NCBI GenBank assembly: GCA_002385665.1
Contig: DGDX01000006.1
Location: 1-60,940, forward strand
DNA from: Firmicutes bacterium UBA3941
GTDB lineage: Bacteria > Bacillota > Clostridia > Caldicoprobacterales > UBA3941
Direction of reading: 5' to 3'
DNA length: 60,940 bases
Shown here: positions 37,896 to 46,694 of the stretch, in pieces
Layout of the letters: every line of letters begins with the position of its first letter
Position numbering within the stretch: position 1 is the first letter of the stretch
Position numbers and translations under genes: made by a program
Notes under the pieces: model-generated
Databases searched by the model: none
Told to the model about the DNA's origin: nothing
What the model saw: only the letters and a program-made list of their open reading frames with translations

Positions 37896-39098
37896 TTATG
37901 ATAATTGTATCTTAGCCCTTTTCCTATAGTATATCGCTACGATGGCTCCTATTTCAACCAAATAAACCAGAAAAAAACCTATATTGGGCATTACCATGAT
38001 AATCTTTCCCCATGGTACGCTTCCAACAGCGTATTTCCTATAGGTATATATGGTAAATGGAAAAAATCCCCGCTTGCCGTCATAAATGACAGGACCCGTG
38101 ACACCTTCTTGCCGGTTAACGTATGTATGGAGTACCCTATTTTCTCTATCGCTTGTGTCTCCTTGATAGACCCTTTCTTCGTAACTGGTGATTTCCGTAT
38201 TTATAATATCCGCCAGAAAGTCCTCCTCATTCTTCCCAGCTTTTCGGCTTATAAACCAATGTGCACCTAAGGTAATAACAAGTATCCCTGTGAGAATAAG
38301 CCCATATTTCTTCTTCAAATCCAGATTAAACAGATAAATATCATTTTCCTTTTCTCCAAGGGTGTATATTCTTTTTCGGATAAGAATAAAATCCCATAAA
38401 TCACTGATGACCAAGCACAGAGCCAATGCTATTGCTCCGTACAGGAGCCCTAATTTAAGCCAAGACCTCCCCATTACACCAAATAGCGGATCACCCGTTA
38501 AAATAAGGGGTAACGTTATAGCAAAAAAGACCACACCTAAAAGAAGGACCCTCCTGATCAATAGCGAAACGGATTGTCTGTAACAGTTTAGTTCTTTCCC
38601 TTCAAATTCGTCATCAGACACTTTTAATAAGGCTATGTTGGTAATGATAATCTCATACAGGATTCCTGTCATAAAAAAGAACGCAGCCACAAAAAAACCA
38701 AGGTATCCACGGTTATATCCAAAGTTACATATCATTGCAGCAATCAAACCTGTAACCATGATTCCAATGGAAATCAAACTTTGATTTCTGGCCTTGGATA
38801 AATTTATTTTTAGTAACCTCTTTAGTTGTCTTTGACCTCTTTTGCTCAATTCGTCGTCAAATTTTGGATTATCATCATGGACTGAAGAGTTACGCTCTCC
38901 CCGTAAAAGCTCATCGCTTGTAACTTGAAATATATGGGCGATTATAGGAATCAAAGAAAGATCCGGTGCCCCTTCTCCCCTTTCCCATCGGCTGACAGTC
39001 TTATCCGATACGCTTAATTTATCTGCCAGATCCGCTTGGGTCATGCCATTTGCCTTCCTGAGAGCCGCTATAAAGCTACCCATGGATTTTCTAACCAT
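37896..39098 (-). CDS. XRE-type HTH protein with membrane domain
   Basis: A 400-residue protein. An N-terminal Cro/C1-type HTH (residues 6-62, MTQADLADKLSVSDKTVSRW) is followed by a charged linker and about seven hydrophobic segments between 105 and 395. Membrane-tethered XRE regulators of this type occur in Clostridia; their targets and inducers are mostly unknown. GGAGGTTTTACA precedes the ATG. It lies 17 bases upstream of the nucleoside hydrolase and may control or be co-transcribed with that operon (inference). Confidence 0.85.
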   Translation of the reverse strand: MVRKSMGSFIAALRKANGMTQADLADKLSVSDKTVSRWERGEGAPDLSLIPIIAHIFQVTSDELLRGERNSSVHDDNPKFDDELSKRGQRQLKRLLKINLSKARNQSLISIGIMVTGLIAAMICNFGYNRGYLGFFVAAFFFMTGILYEIIITNIALLKVSDDEFEGKELNCYRQSVSLLIRRVLLLGVVFFAITLPLILTGDPLFGVMGRSWLKLGLLYGAIALALCLVISDLWDFILIRKRIYTLGEKENDIYLFNLDLKKKYGLILTGILVITLGAHWFISRKAGKNEEDFLADIINTEITSYEERVYQGDTSDRENRVLHTYVNRQEGVTGPVIYDGKRGFFPFTIYTYRKYAVGSVPWGKIIMVMPNIGFFLVYLVEIGAIVAIYYRKRAKIQLS

Positions 39099-39297
39099 TG
39101 TAAAACCTCCATATTCTCATAAGGATATTCAAATCACAATTTATGATTGAAAACATCTCCGGATAATAAAATTCTAACAATCCGATAGCAGAAAATCCAC
39201 CCAGCAGACTAAGAATCTGTCTCAACTTTTGAGAATACGTTTATAACGGCTAAAATTTGGTGCCTTGTTATAAAAATTCTAACCTATTAGGAGTGTG

Positions 39298-39618
39298 CTA
39301 TATTTCCCAAGGCCTCCAAAGAGATCTCTTAAGATCCACACACCCGTTTGGCTTAAAGAAAACTCCCTCCTCCTTTAAGAGCCTATATTGCTTTCCTTTT
39401 CCACCGAAAACATGGGCAGGTGCCAGTTCACCCTTGGAATTAACTACCCGATGACAGGGCAGTCCCCTGCCATGGGCATTGGACAAGGCTTTGCCCACCC
39501 TCCGGGCATAGTATCTGGAGCCCAGTATAAATCCGATAAGGCCGTAGGTCATAACCTTACCTTCGGGGATCGTGGCAACTATTTTATATACCTTCTCATA
39601 AAACTCATGCTTATCCAT
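39298..39618 (-). CDS. MGMT-family DNA-binding domain protein
   Basis: A 106-residue protein made only of the C-terminal DNA-binding/alkyltransferase domain of O6-methylguanine-DNA methyltransferase. The acceptor cysteine is present in LPCHRVVNSKG, and the helix-turn-helix region is MTYGLIGFILGSRYYARRVG. Stand-alone members are either short transferases or alkyltransferase-like proteins. The latter usually replace the Cys, so the retained Cys hints at activity. No N-terminal RNase-H-like domain is present. It is a lone gene. Confidence 0.88.
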   Translation of the reverse strand: MDKHEFYEKVYKIVATIPEGKVMTYGLIGFILGSRYYARRVGKALSNAHGRGLPCHRVVNSKGELAPAHVFGGKGKQYRLLKEEGVFFKPNGCVDLKRSLWRPWEI

Positions 39619-39676
39619 TTTACACTCCCGCTGATATATATACTGTGTACTATACTCTTACCTGAAGATATAATAA

Positions 39677-39696
39677 GGCGGGCTTTTAAGCCCGCC
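39677..39696. terminator. Hairpin terminator after the ABC operon
   Basis: GGCGGGCTT (39677-39685) pairs exactly with AAGCCCGCC (39688-39696). On the minus strand it is followed by TTATTATAT. It can act on both strands. Confidence 0.75.
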
Positions 39697-39757
39697 CCTG
39701 GAATTATATTAATGGGTGATAGAATTGAACTCAAGAATCATTATAGGTCAAATCATC

Positions 39758-40552
39758 TTATGATAATAATGCTCTATCATAGGAGAATTCCTGTCCACTG
39801 GCAGAACCAAATCGAGCCAGGAGTTCTTCCACCGTTAATTTCTTTTTCTCCTCACCCTGAATATCAAGAAATATCCTGCCATCGTGCATCATTATTAAAC
39901 GGTTTCCATATCTTATGGCATCCCGCATATTATGGGTAACCATGAGAGTGGTCAAACCATTTTCATGGACCAATCGCTCAGTTAAATCAAGGACGATGGC
40001 GGCAGTCTTAGGATCCAAGGCCGCAGTGTGTTCGTCCAGAAGGAGAACCTTGGGTTTATTAAGGGTTGCCATTAGCAGGGTTATAGCCTGTCGCTGTCCT
40101 CCGGACAGGAGCTTTACCTTGACATTTAGGCGATGTTCGAGGCCCAAACCCAGATGGGATAATAGCTCCCTGTAGACTTCCCTTTCCTTGTTGCTTATTC
40201 CCCATCTAAGTCCCCGGGGCTTCCCCCGCCTTAAGGCCAGGGCTAGATTCTCTTCCAGGATCATATCAGAAGCGGTTCCCATCATAGGGTCCTGGAAAAC
40301 TCTTCCCAAAAAGGCCGCCCGTTTATACTCGGTTAATTTCGTTACATCGACACCCGCTATATTTATACTGCCCTTATCAACGCCATATACACCGGCAATA
40401 CAGTTTAGCAGGGTGGATTTTCCCGCTCCATTACCACCGATCAGGGTGATAAAATCCCCCTCTTTCATATCAAGGCTCACATTTCTAAGGGCCGTTTTCT
40501 GATTGACCGTCCCTGGGTTAAATACCTTGTATACTCCATCTATCCTAAGCAT
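39758..40552 (-). CDS. ABC transporter ATPase, TrpZ-like
   Basis: A 264-residue nucleotide-binding protein with Walker A GGNGAGKST near 42, signature LLSGGQRQAIT, Walker B VLLLDEHTAALDP and switch MVTHNM. The Walker B position reads DEHTAALDP, a variant seen in this subfamily. It is the third gene of the solute-binding/permease/ATPase operon. The preferred ATG (40552) overlaps the permease stop codon by eight bases and has GAGGG at good spacing; GTG 40561 is the longer option. Confidence 0.9.
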   Translation of the reverse strand: MLRIDGVYKVFNPGTVNQKTALRNVSLDMKEGDFITLIGGNGAGKSTLLNCIAGVYGVDKGSINIAGVDVTKLTEYKRAAFLGRVFQDPMMGTASDMILEENLALALRRGKPRGLRWGISNKEREVYRELLSHLGLGLEHRLNVKVKLLSGGQRQAITLLMATLNKPKVLLLDEHTAALDPKTAAIVLDLTERLVHENGLTTLMVTHNMRDAIRYGNRLIMMHDGRIFLDIQGEEKKKLTVEELLARFGSASGQEFSYDRALLS

Positions 40553-41447
40553 CCTGCTCACCCTCCCCTATAGCTATTTTGGGCGGGTTTACAAAATCCT
40601 TGATCATAGGCAGGGACAGGGCAATGGCTACCGTTATTGCAGTAAAGAGCTTCAGATCGTTGCTGTGCATACCCAGCTTCAGAACAAAAGCAATTATTAT
40701 ACGGTAGGTAATAGCTCCGAAGACAAGGGATGTAAGTCTCATGAAAAAATTCCTCTTCCCAAAGAGCACCTCCCCAATGATAACCGATGCCAGGCCTATG
40801 ACAATGGAGCCGGTCCCCATCCCAATATCTGAAAAATTCTGATTTTGGGCAATTAAGGCCCCACCCAGGGAGACCAGGCCATTGCTGATTACCAAACCTA
40901 TAATAATCATGGTGTTTGTATTTATTCCCTGAGCCCTGACCATATAGGGGTTATTGCCGGTAGCTCTTATGGCGCACCCCAGCTCTGTTCCAAAAAACCA
41001 ATATAACAGGCATACTATTGCAGCTACGCTTATGGCTCCAAGGGTAATTGTAGCCCAGGTAGGTTCCAGTCCCATATTCTCAAAAACAGTGTATACATTT
41101 TCCATCCTCAATAGGGATATGTTGGCCTTCCCCATAACCCTGAGGTTAATGGAGTATAGACCAATCATGGTTAGAATTCCTGATAAAAGGGCGGGAATTT
41201 TTAGTTTTGTATGCAATAGACCGGTGCAAAGCCCTGCTGCCATACCTCCTAATAGGGCAATAAGAGTACCCAGATAAGGATTCATCCCGCTTGTTATGGC
41301 ATGGGCAGCTATAGCAGCCCCAAGGGTAATGCTCCCTTCAACGGTAAGATCCGCTATAGACAAAATACGATATGTTATATAGACTCCTATGGTCATTATG
41401 GCCCATAAAAGCCCTAAGGATAAAGCCCCCTTAATAACCTCAACCAT
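40545..41447 (-). CDS. ABC transporter permease, TrpY-like
   Basis: A 300-residue integral membrane permease of the BPD_transp_2 type with eight or nine hydrophobic segments. It contains the characteristic GTELGCAIRATGNNPYMVRAQG coupling region, quoted here as GTELGCAIRATGNN plus downstream residues, and an N-terminal GVYITYRIL. It pairs with the PF04392 solute-binding protein and the ATPase. The start codon is 84 bases after the solute-binding gene. Confidence 0.88.
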   Translation of the reverse strand: MVEVIKGALSLGLLWAIMTIGVYITYRILSIADLTVEGSITLGAAIAAHAITSGMNPYLGTLIALLGGMAAGLCTGLLHTKLKIPALLSGILTMIGLYSINLRVMGKANISLLRMENVYTVFENMGLEPTWATITLGAISVAAIVCLLYWFFGTELGCAIRATGNNPYMVRAQGINTNTMIIIGLVISNGLVSLGGALIAQNQNFSDIGMGTGSIVIGLASVIIGEVLFGKRNFFMRLTSLVFGAITYRIIIAFVLKLGMHSNDLKLFTAITVAIALSLPMIKDFVNPPKIAIGEGEQDA

Positions 41448-41531
41448 TTATATTCTCCATTCTTTAAACAATCCTGCTTCCTGTCTTGCATTTATTGTAG
41501 TTATCACCTAAAAAAGCGAATAAAGTCCAAA

Positions 41532-42503
41532 TTACTCCTTAATCACATATTCGGCAAGGTCTTCCGGAATCGTCAGCCCAATTTCCTCAGCCACATCCCC
41601 ATTAATGGCAAAATCAAATTTTGTAGCCGATTCAATGGGCATCTTGGAGATGTCTGCCTCATTCTCCAGAATTTCAATAGCCATTAAGCCGGTCTGGTAT
41701 CCCAGGTCATAATAATTGATTCCTATGGTTGCCAGACCACCTGCACGGACCATACTCTCCTCCCCGCAGATCACAGGGGTCTTTGATTTCACAACAACAC
41801 CGTGCACTACCGGCATTGCCGTAGCAAGGGTGTTATCGGTGGGTATATAGATGGCATCGCACTTTTCCACGAGGGATTGGGTCGCCTGCTGTACATCATT
41901 GGTACTGGAAACCGTTACTTCCTCATAATTAAGTCCCAGATTTTCTATGTTTTCCCTGGCGATCCTGGCCTGGAGAATTGAATTGTCTTCACTGGAATTA
42001 TAGATTACCCCAACTGTTTTAGCATCGGGTACCAGCTTAACGAGAAGTTCTATCTGTTCTTTGATGGGATTCATATCGGTGGTCCCTGACACGTTAAGAC
42101 CGGGTTCTTCATTGGACTGAGCCAGCCTTGCTTCCACGTAGTCAGTTATAGCTGTGCCTAAAATTGGAATGGTGGACGTTTTCCCCGCAACAGCTTGGGC
42201 TGCAGGCGTTGCTACAGCCAGTATAAGATCAACCTTTTCGCTTATAAAACGATCGCTGATGGTGGATAGATTTGCTTGTTCGCCCTGGGCGTTCTGAAGA
42301 TCGATTGTGATGTTTTCGCCATCGACATATCCATTGTCCTTTAAGGCGGCGATGAATCCTTCACTGGCTGCATCCAATGCAGCATGCTCTGCCAGTTGAA
42401 TAATACCTACCTTGGGACCCTTTGCACTGTTTGTGCAACCTGACAGTCCTACAAATACTACCATAGCTACCAAAACTACCAAAACCGTGAATAACTTTTT
42501 CAC
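41532..42503 (-). CDS. ABC substrate-binding lipoprotein (PF04392, TrpX-like)
   Basis: A 323-residue secreted lipoprotein with signal VLVVLVAMVVFVGLSGC, where the Cys is the lipidation site. The mature part is the PF04392 periplasmic-binding fold with YNSSEDNSILQ and VICGEESMVRAGGLATIGI. Family members import tryptophan or tyrosine-like ligands in streptococci; the ligand here is not proven. GTG 42503 has GGAGG seven bases before it. A strong promoter (42683-42710) gives a leader of about 170 bases, which contains the hairpin CCCCGGGAGG...CCTCTTGGGG. The gap 42510-42822 holds these and nothing coding. Confidence 0.88.
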   Translation of the reverse strand: MKKLFTVLVVLVAMVVFVGLSGCTNSAKGPKVGIIQLAEHAALDAASEGFIAALKDNGYVDGENITIDLQNAQGEQANLSTISDRFISEKVDLILAVATPAAQAVAGKTSTIPILGTAITDYVEARLAQSNEEPGLNVSGTTDMNPIKEQIELLVKLVPDAKTVGVIYNSSEDNSILQARIARENIENLGLNYEEVTVSSTNDVQQATQSLVEKCDAIYIPTDNTLATAMPVVHGVVVKSKTPVICGEESMVRAGGLATIGINYYDLGYQTGLMAIEILENEADISKMPIESATKFDFAINGDVAEEIGLTIPEDLAEYVIKE

Positions 42504-42682
42504 TTCCATACCTCCATACTACCTTTATTTAATTAACCCCAAGAGGTCTGCTCCTCCCGGGGAAAAATCACTTTAGATGATATAAGGTAAACCATAATCC
42601 ATTATTTAATCAGAAACTAAACTATGGACATTCTACCGTACTACACTAATCAACCTACTACACACACTTTATTATTAATATT

Positions 42683-42710
42683 ATTATATGTAATTACACA
42701 TAGATGTCAA
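42683..42710 (-). promoter_or_regulatory. Sigma-A promoter for the TrpXYZ-like operon
   Basis: Minus-strand TTGACA (42705-42710), 16-base spacer, TATAAT (42683-42688). It lies about 180 bases upstream of the solute-binding lipoprotein. Confidence 0.8.
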
Positions 42711-42822
42711 TAATTATACTTCGTTTTTTTCTGGGATAATTTATGAATAATTACCATGGCCTTGTAGTATACAGACTTCAACAGGACCCAGTATTCTTAT
42801 CCATAGATTCATGGGATCGTGT

Positions 42823-43278
42823 CTACCCGGATATTGCCCTGTATATTTGCTCCAGCAACAGTAACCGCATTAATTGGTGGGGAAAGGTGAACCTTGAAAA
42901 GGATAACAATAGATCCGCCCTTTTTAATACAGCCTCATCCAAACCCAAAGAACCACCTATTATGAAGTCTATACACCTTTTTTCATTGAAACCCAGGTCT
43001 TTTAGCTTCTCTGAAAAAACCTGGGTGGACAAGGCATGACCCTCTATGGCCAATGCTATGGTATAGGAATTGAATCTGACAGCCTTAAGGATTTGCTGCC
43101 CTTCCTTAGCCTTAATCGCCTTCTCCTGGGCCAAAGACAAGCCCTGTGGGGCCCTTTCGTCGTCAACCTGGACAAGTTCCACAGAACAAAAACGTCTAAT
43201 ACCCTTAAGATATGCCTCAATCCCCTCCTGGAGATACCTTTCCTTTATCTTTCCTACCGCTACAATTCGTATATCCAT
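42823..43278 (-). CDS. rlmH: 23S rRNA pseudouridine-1915 N3-methyltransferase RlmH, C-terminal tail missing
   Basis: A 151-residue SPOUT methyltransferase. The SAM loop IIGGSLGL (106-113) and FPHQLMRLLLLEQIYRA (132-148) are intact. After EQIYRA the protein ends ISG-stop. The last eight to ten residues of normal RlmH (for example GEPYHK) are missing, and no downstream frame encodes them. That tail is catalytically essential in characterised RlmH. The start and N-terminus (MDIRIVAVGKIKERYLQEG) are typical. It follows the CPBP gene by 10 bases and is the last gene of the walJ-htrA-CPBP group, matching the Bacillus walJ-htrC-rlmH neighbourhood. See the paralogue at 34415. Confidence 0.88.
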   Translation of the reverse strand: MDIRIVAVGKIKERYLQEGIEAYLKGIRRFCSVELVQVDDERAPQGLSLAQEKAIKAKEGQQILKAVRFNSYTIALAIEGHALSTQVFSEKLKDLGFNEKRCIDFIIGGSLGLDEAVLKRADLLLSFSRFTFPHQLMRLLLLEQIYRAISG

Positions 43279-43288
43279 AATACATCAC

Positions 43289-44281
43289 CTAGATACCAAT
43301 AGCCCCTGTCATATGCAACACCTCAAACACCAGGTTTATTATGACTATAATTGTGGCTATGATGGCAGGCAGCATTGCAAGAAACCTTGATTGTTCCCTT
43401 TCCTCCGGTGCCACATCCCTAACCTTCCCCTTGTTTCGGGTGTAAATATGAAATGCAATGAGGCAAACAGTGAATAGGATAAGACATATGAATCCAATAA
43501 TACCCCATACAATAATGGCCGTTACAAGGGCATCTGTAGGTAGCTGGCTTATATCCTGGGGGATTCCTTCTATGGCATCCTGACTGGTTAGTATAACATT
43601 TTGTATATACAATAGACCTACGGCTATACTGTTGTGTATAAAATGGTATATCATGCCGGCTATAATTGAGTTGGTGCGATAGACCACATAGCTAATAATT
43701 ATACCAATTAAGATAATCGAGGGTATGCTCATAAGCTGTAGGTGGAGCATTCCAAACAAAATCCCGGTCATGACTATAGCGATTTTGGAGCCAAACCTTT
43801 CATATCCTCTTAGGATAAGACCTCTGAACAAGAACTCCTCAACCACTGCCGGAACGACCCCAATGGCCAGTACAGCTAACAATAGCTGAGTACCATTCTC
43901 TATGGTAGGCAGTTGCTGGCCGATAGGTGCCCCCCAGCGGCTTACCACCCAATACCAAATGAGATTGATGATTATCGTTACCCCATAGCCGAAGTTGGCC
44001 ATCCCGAGTATCAAAAGCACCTCAGCCGGCTTAATCCCGTTAAATCGGCTGATCCTGGCAATATCCATCCTATAGAACAACATGTACAATAGGGGTGGTC
44101 CCCCTATCAATAACAATTCCATAAGAAATAATTTCCAATAGTAATCCGGGCCGTCTGTAGTTTTGGGCAACCACCTCACAAGTAGTACCTGGGCACTCAT
44201 CATTAGCATCAATACGATTAGGTAGACCATATTTGCGCCAAAAACAGTAGGCTGTTTTGAACTCTTAGTTGTATTCTCCAT
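43289..44281 (-). CDS. CPBP family intramembrane metalloprotease
   Basis: A 330-residue membrane protein with about eight hydrophobic segments and the CAAX protease/bacteriocin-processing motifs: VVEEFLFRG near residue 170, then GMLHLQ and FIHNSIA. The two glutamates and following His are the intramembrane catalytic and metal residues. Bacterial members process or protect against peptides; its substrate is unknown. GGGGAAGAGG precedes ATG 44281; a longer in-frame ORF to 44356 lacks a site. It lies in the htrA/walJ/rlmH cluster. Confidence 0.9.
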   Translation of the reverse strand: MENTTKSSKQPTVFGANMVYLIVLMLMMSAQVLLVRWLPKTTDGPDYYWKLFLMELLLIGGPPLLYMLFYRMDIARISRFNGIKPAEVLLILGMANFGYGVTIIINLIWYWVVSRWGAPIGQQLPTIENGTQLLLAVLAIGVVPAVVEEFLFRGLILRGYERFGSKIAIVMTGILFGMLHLQLMSIPSIILIGIIISYVVYRTNSIIAGMIYHFIHNSIAVGLLYIQNVILTSQDAIEGIPQDISQLPTDALVTAIIVWGIIGFICLILFTVCLIAFHIYTRNKGKVRDVAPEEREQSRFLAMLPAIIATIIVIINLVFEVLHMTGAIGI

Positions 44282-44493
44282 CCTCTTCCCCTTTCCGCTT
44301 TCCAGACTGGCGTGTTCCAAGTTAACCCATAACCCCAGCCATAATTGAAAGCTCAAATGGATTATCCCAGACTATAAATTATAGAAAAATGCTTAATTCA
44401 GTAATAACATGCAGTCCCTCTTATGAAATGAGATCACTATCCCCATTATAATATGAAGGGCATACAAAATATAGGCCAAAATAAAGATTATAC

Positions 44494-44521
44494 AAAAATA
44501 ATCCACCCTTAGGCGGATTAT
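44494..44521 (-). terminator. Terminator after htrA
   Basis: ATAATCCACC pairs with GGCGGATTAT (44512-44521) with one mismatch. A run of five T follows on the minus strand. Confidence 0.75.
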
Positions 44522-44540
44522 CCAAAAACAATTTATAATC

Positions 44541-45656
44541 TTATATCGGTTTTTCAACTAAGGTCATATTGATGGTTAAGTCCTTGCCACCCCTGAGAAT
44601 CCTGATATCAACGCTTTGTCCTACCCTATAGGAGTAAATGGTTTTCCTAAGATCCAGCATTTTATTAACCTTCTGATTCCCTACCATGGTTATAATATCG
44701 CCTACCCTCACACCTGCACTGTAGGCCGGACCATTCTTATCCAGTTCCACCACATAGATACCTTCCTCAATATAGCGGTTTCTATTATAATAGGATGCCA
44801 TCTCCCTATCGAAGCCAACAATTCCTATATAAGGGGTTACAAATTCCCCCTCCTCTACAAAGTGCCTGATTATCGGCTTGGCAACATCAATGGGTATAGC
44901 AAAACCAATTCCCTCTGCACTGGTAACCTTAACGGTGTTGATCCCTATTACTTCACCCCTGATATTTACCAAAGGCCCTCCGCTATTGCCCGGATTGATG
45001 GACGCATCGGTCTGGACCAGATCCTCCATAAAGTTTTCCCCCAGGTTGGTGGGGATCTTCACGGTCCTATTTAGGCCGCTTATTATACCGGAGGTAACGG
45101 TATGTTGAAACTGAAGCCCCAAGGGCGTACCTATAGCTACAACCGTTTCGCCTATAGCCAAATCTTCACTGTTTCCCAGTGGAGCATAGACAAGATCATT
45201 CTCCGCTTCAACTTTGACCATGGCAAGATCCAAAGTGGGATCGGACCATAGTGTTCTGCCCTCCAATTCCGTCCCGTCACTAAAGACAACGCTAATGCTG
45301 CTGGGGTTACCACCCGCCACGTGATCGTTGGTCAATATATATCCAAAGGGGTGTACTACTACCCCTGATCCTATACCCTTAATTGCAACGGCCTCACCCC
45401 ACATGGAGTCCCGGCTAATCTCTATGGTGGAGATCCCCACAACAGCGGGAATAATACTTTCGGCCACTTCCACTACCGTGCCACTGGTTAGAACCCGTTC
45501 CTCAACCTTGACCTGTTGAGCCCTGGGCACTGGCTTATCGTTCCGGATTGAATCCTCCTCCCGGGTATTGGATCCTTCTCCCGAGCACCCCGCTAAGCCA
45601 AGCAAGATAATCAGGATTAACAAACAGCTAAAACCCCAATAAAGTTTCCTTTTCAC
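44541..45656 (-). CDS. HtrA/DegP-type serine protease lipoprotein
   Basis: A 371-residue S1C protease. The N-terminus is a lipoprotein signal (LLGLAGC, Cys24), not the usual membrane anchor. The catalytic triad is His112 in TNDHV, Asp143 in TLDLAM and Ser225 in GNSGGPLV. A single C-terminal PDZ domain covers about 275-370 (GPAYSAGVRVGDIITMVGNQ). It degrades or refolds misfolded extracytoplasmic proteins. Position between walJ and rlmH matches the Bacillus htrC (yyxA) locus; no walRK genes are in view. Confidence 0.93.
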   Translation of the reverse strand: MKRKLYWGFSCLLILIILLGLAGCSGEGSNTREEDSIRNDKPVPRAQQVKVEERVLTSGTVVEVAESIIPAVVGISTIEISRDSMWGEAVAIKGIGSGVVVHPFGYILTNDHVAGGNPSSISVVFSDGTELEGRTLWSDPTLDLAMVKVEAENDLVYAPLGNSEDLAIGETVVAIGTPLGLQFQHTVTSGIISGLNRTVKIPTNLGENFMEDLVQTDASINPGNSGGPLVNIRGEVIGINTVKVTSAEGIGFAIPIDVAKPIIRHFVEEGEFVTPYIGIVGFDREMASYYNRNRYIEEGIYVVELDKNGPAYSAGVRVGDIITMVGNQKVNKMLDLRKTIYSYRVGQSVDIRILRGGKDLTINMTLVEKPI

Positions 45657-45768
45657 GGTCGGACATACTCACTCCCTTAAGTCATGGACCATGGTCCTGG
45701 AGCCAATCCGACGAAAAATGCCAGGTGGGCTGTAAGCACTATACCTGTGATAGTAGATCAGTAAACCA

Positions 45769-46566
45769 TCAACCTATATGATAAAAATTGCTTACCCGAT
45801 CCCTATAAGTCATGTCCACCGCTATATCCTTCCCATTTTTTATACCGTTGTCTGCCAGTATCCCGGTAACTGTCTGGTATGCCAGCTGAGGTATATTATT
45901 ATGAAGGCTGAGATGGGCTAACAGGACATGGGTAAGCTTATTGGTTATCATCTTAACCAAGGCCGACCCGGCATCAATGTTTGAAAGATGGCCTTTGCTT
46001 CCCGAAATACGTTTCTTTAGGTGCTGGGGATAGGAGCCCCCCATAAGCATATCCACATCATGATTGGCCTCTAACATAATCAGGTCTGAATCCATGACTG
46101 TATTTATAATTCTGGAATTAGTATGCCCCAAATCCGTCGCTATACTAATCTTTTTACCTTTATTAAAAAAGCAAAATCCCACAGGATCCGCAGCATCATG
46201 GGGTATACCAAAGGGCTGAATATTTACGTCCTTTATGTAAAAATCCATATCATTATAAAAGATCCTCATATTATTGCTGCTCATCTTCCCTATCTTGGCT
46301 TCCATGGCCTTCCAGGTCTCTTCATTGGCATATATAGGTATATCATATCTCCTGGATAAAACACCGGCACCCCTGATATGGTCATCGTGCTCATGGGTAA
46401 TTAAAATCCCATCCAGAAGAGAGGGATCCTGACCTATTTCCCTTAAGGAATTTTCAACTGCCTTGCCTGTAAGACCGGCATCCACTAGGATGTGGGTCTT
46501 GTCCGTCCCAATATAACTGGCGTTACCGCTGCTCCCACTGAAGAGGGAGCAGAACTTCAATCCCAT
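45769..46566 (-). CDS. walJ: WalJ/YycJ metallo-beta-lactamase fold protein
   Basis: A 265-residue MBL-fold protein with the characteristic start FCSLFSGSSGNASYIG, metal site ITHEHDDHIRGAGVLS near 60, and ATDLGHTN and LEANHDVDML further on. The family in Bacillus is encoded in the walRKHIJ operon and affects cell-wall and DNA-repair-related phenotypes. GGGGGG lies eight bases before ATG 46566. It is the first of the walJ-htrA-CPBP-rlmH group here, separated from murA by a terminator. Confidence 0.93.
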   Translation of the reverse strand: MGLKFCSLFSGSSGNASYIGTDKTHILVDAGLTGKAVENSLREIGQDPSLLDGILITHEHDDHIRGAGVLSRRYDIPIYANEETWKAMEAKIGKMSSNNMRIFYNDMDFYIKDVNIQPFGIPHDAADPVGFCFFNKGKKISIATDLGHTNSRIINTVMDSDLIMLEANHDVDMLMGGSYPQHLKKRISGSKGHLSNIDAGSALVKMITNKLTHVLLAHLSLHNNIPQLAYQTVTGILADNGIKNGKDIAVDMTYRDRVSNFYHIG

Positions 46567-46598
46567 TCTAAATTCCCCCCTGGCAAAACCATTTCCAT

Positions 46599-46632
46599 AA
46601 AAAAGAGGATAACAGACGGTCATCCTCTTTTT
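46599..46632. terminator. Bidirectional terminator between murA and walJ
   Basis: AAAAAGAGGAT and ATCCTCTTTTT enclose AACAGACGGTC. T runs flank both ends. Confidence 0.88.
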
Positions 46633-46694
46633 AATATTCTTTGATTTAATACCCCAGAAAAAATATTATAATCATTCCAAGAATAGTTTATTTC

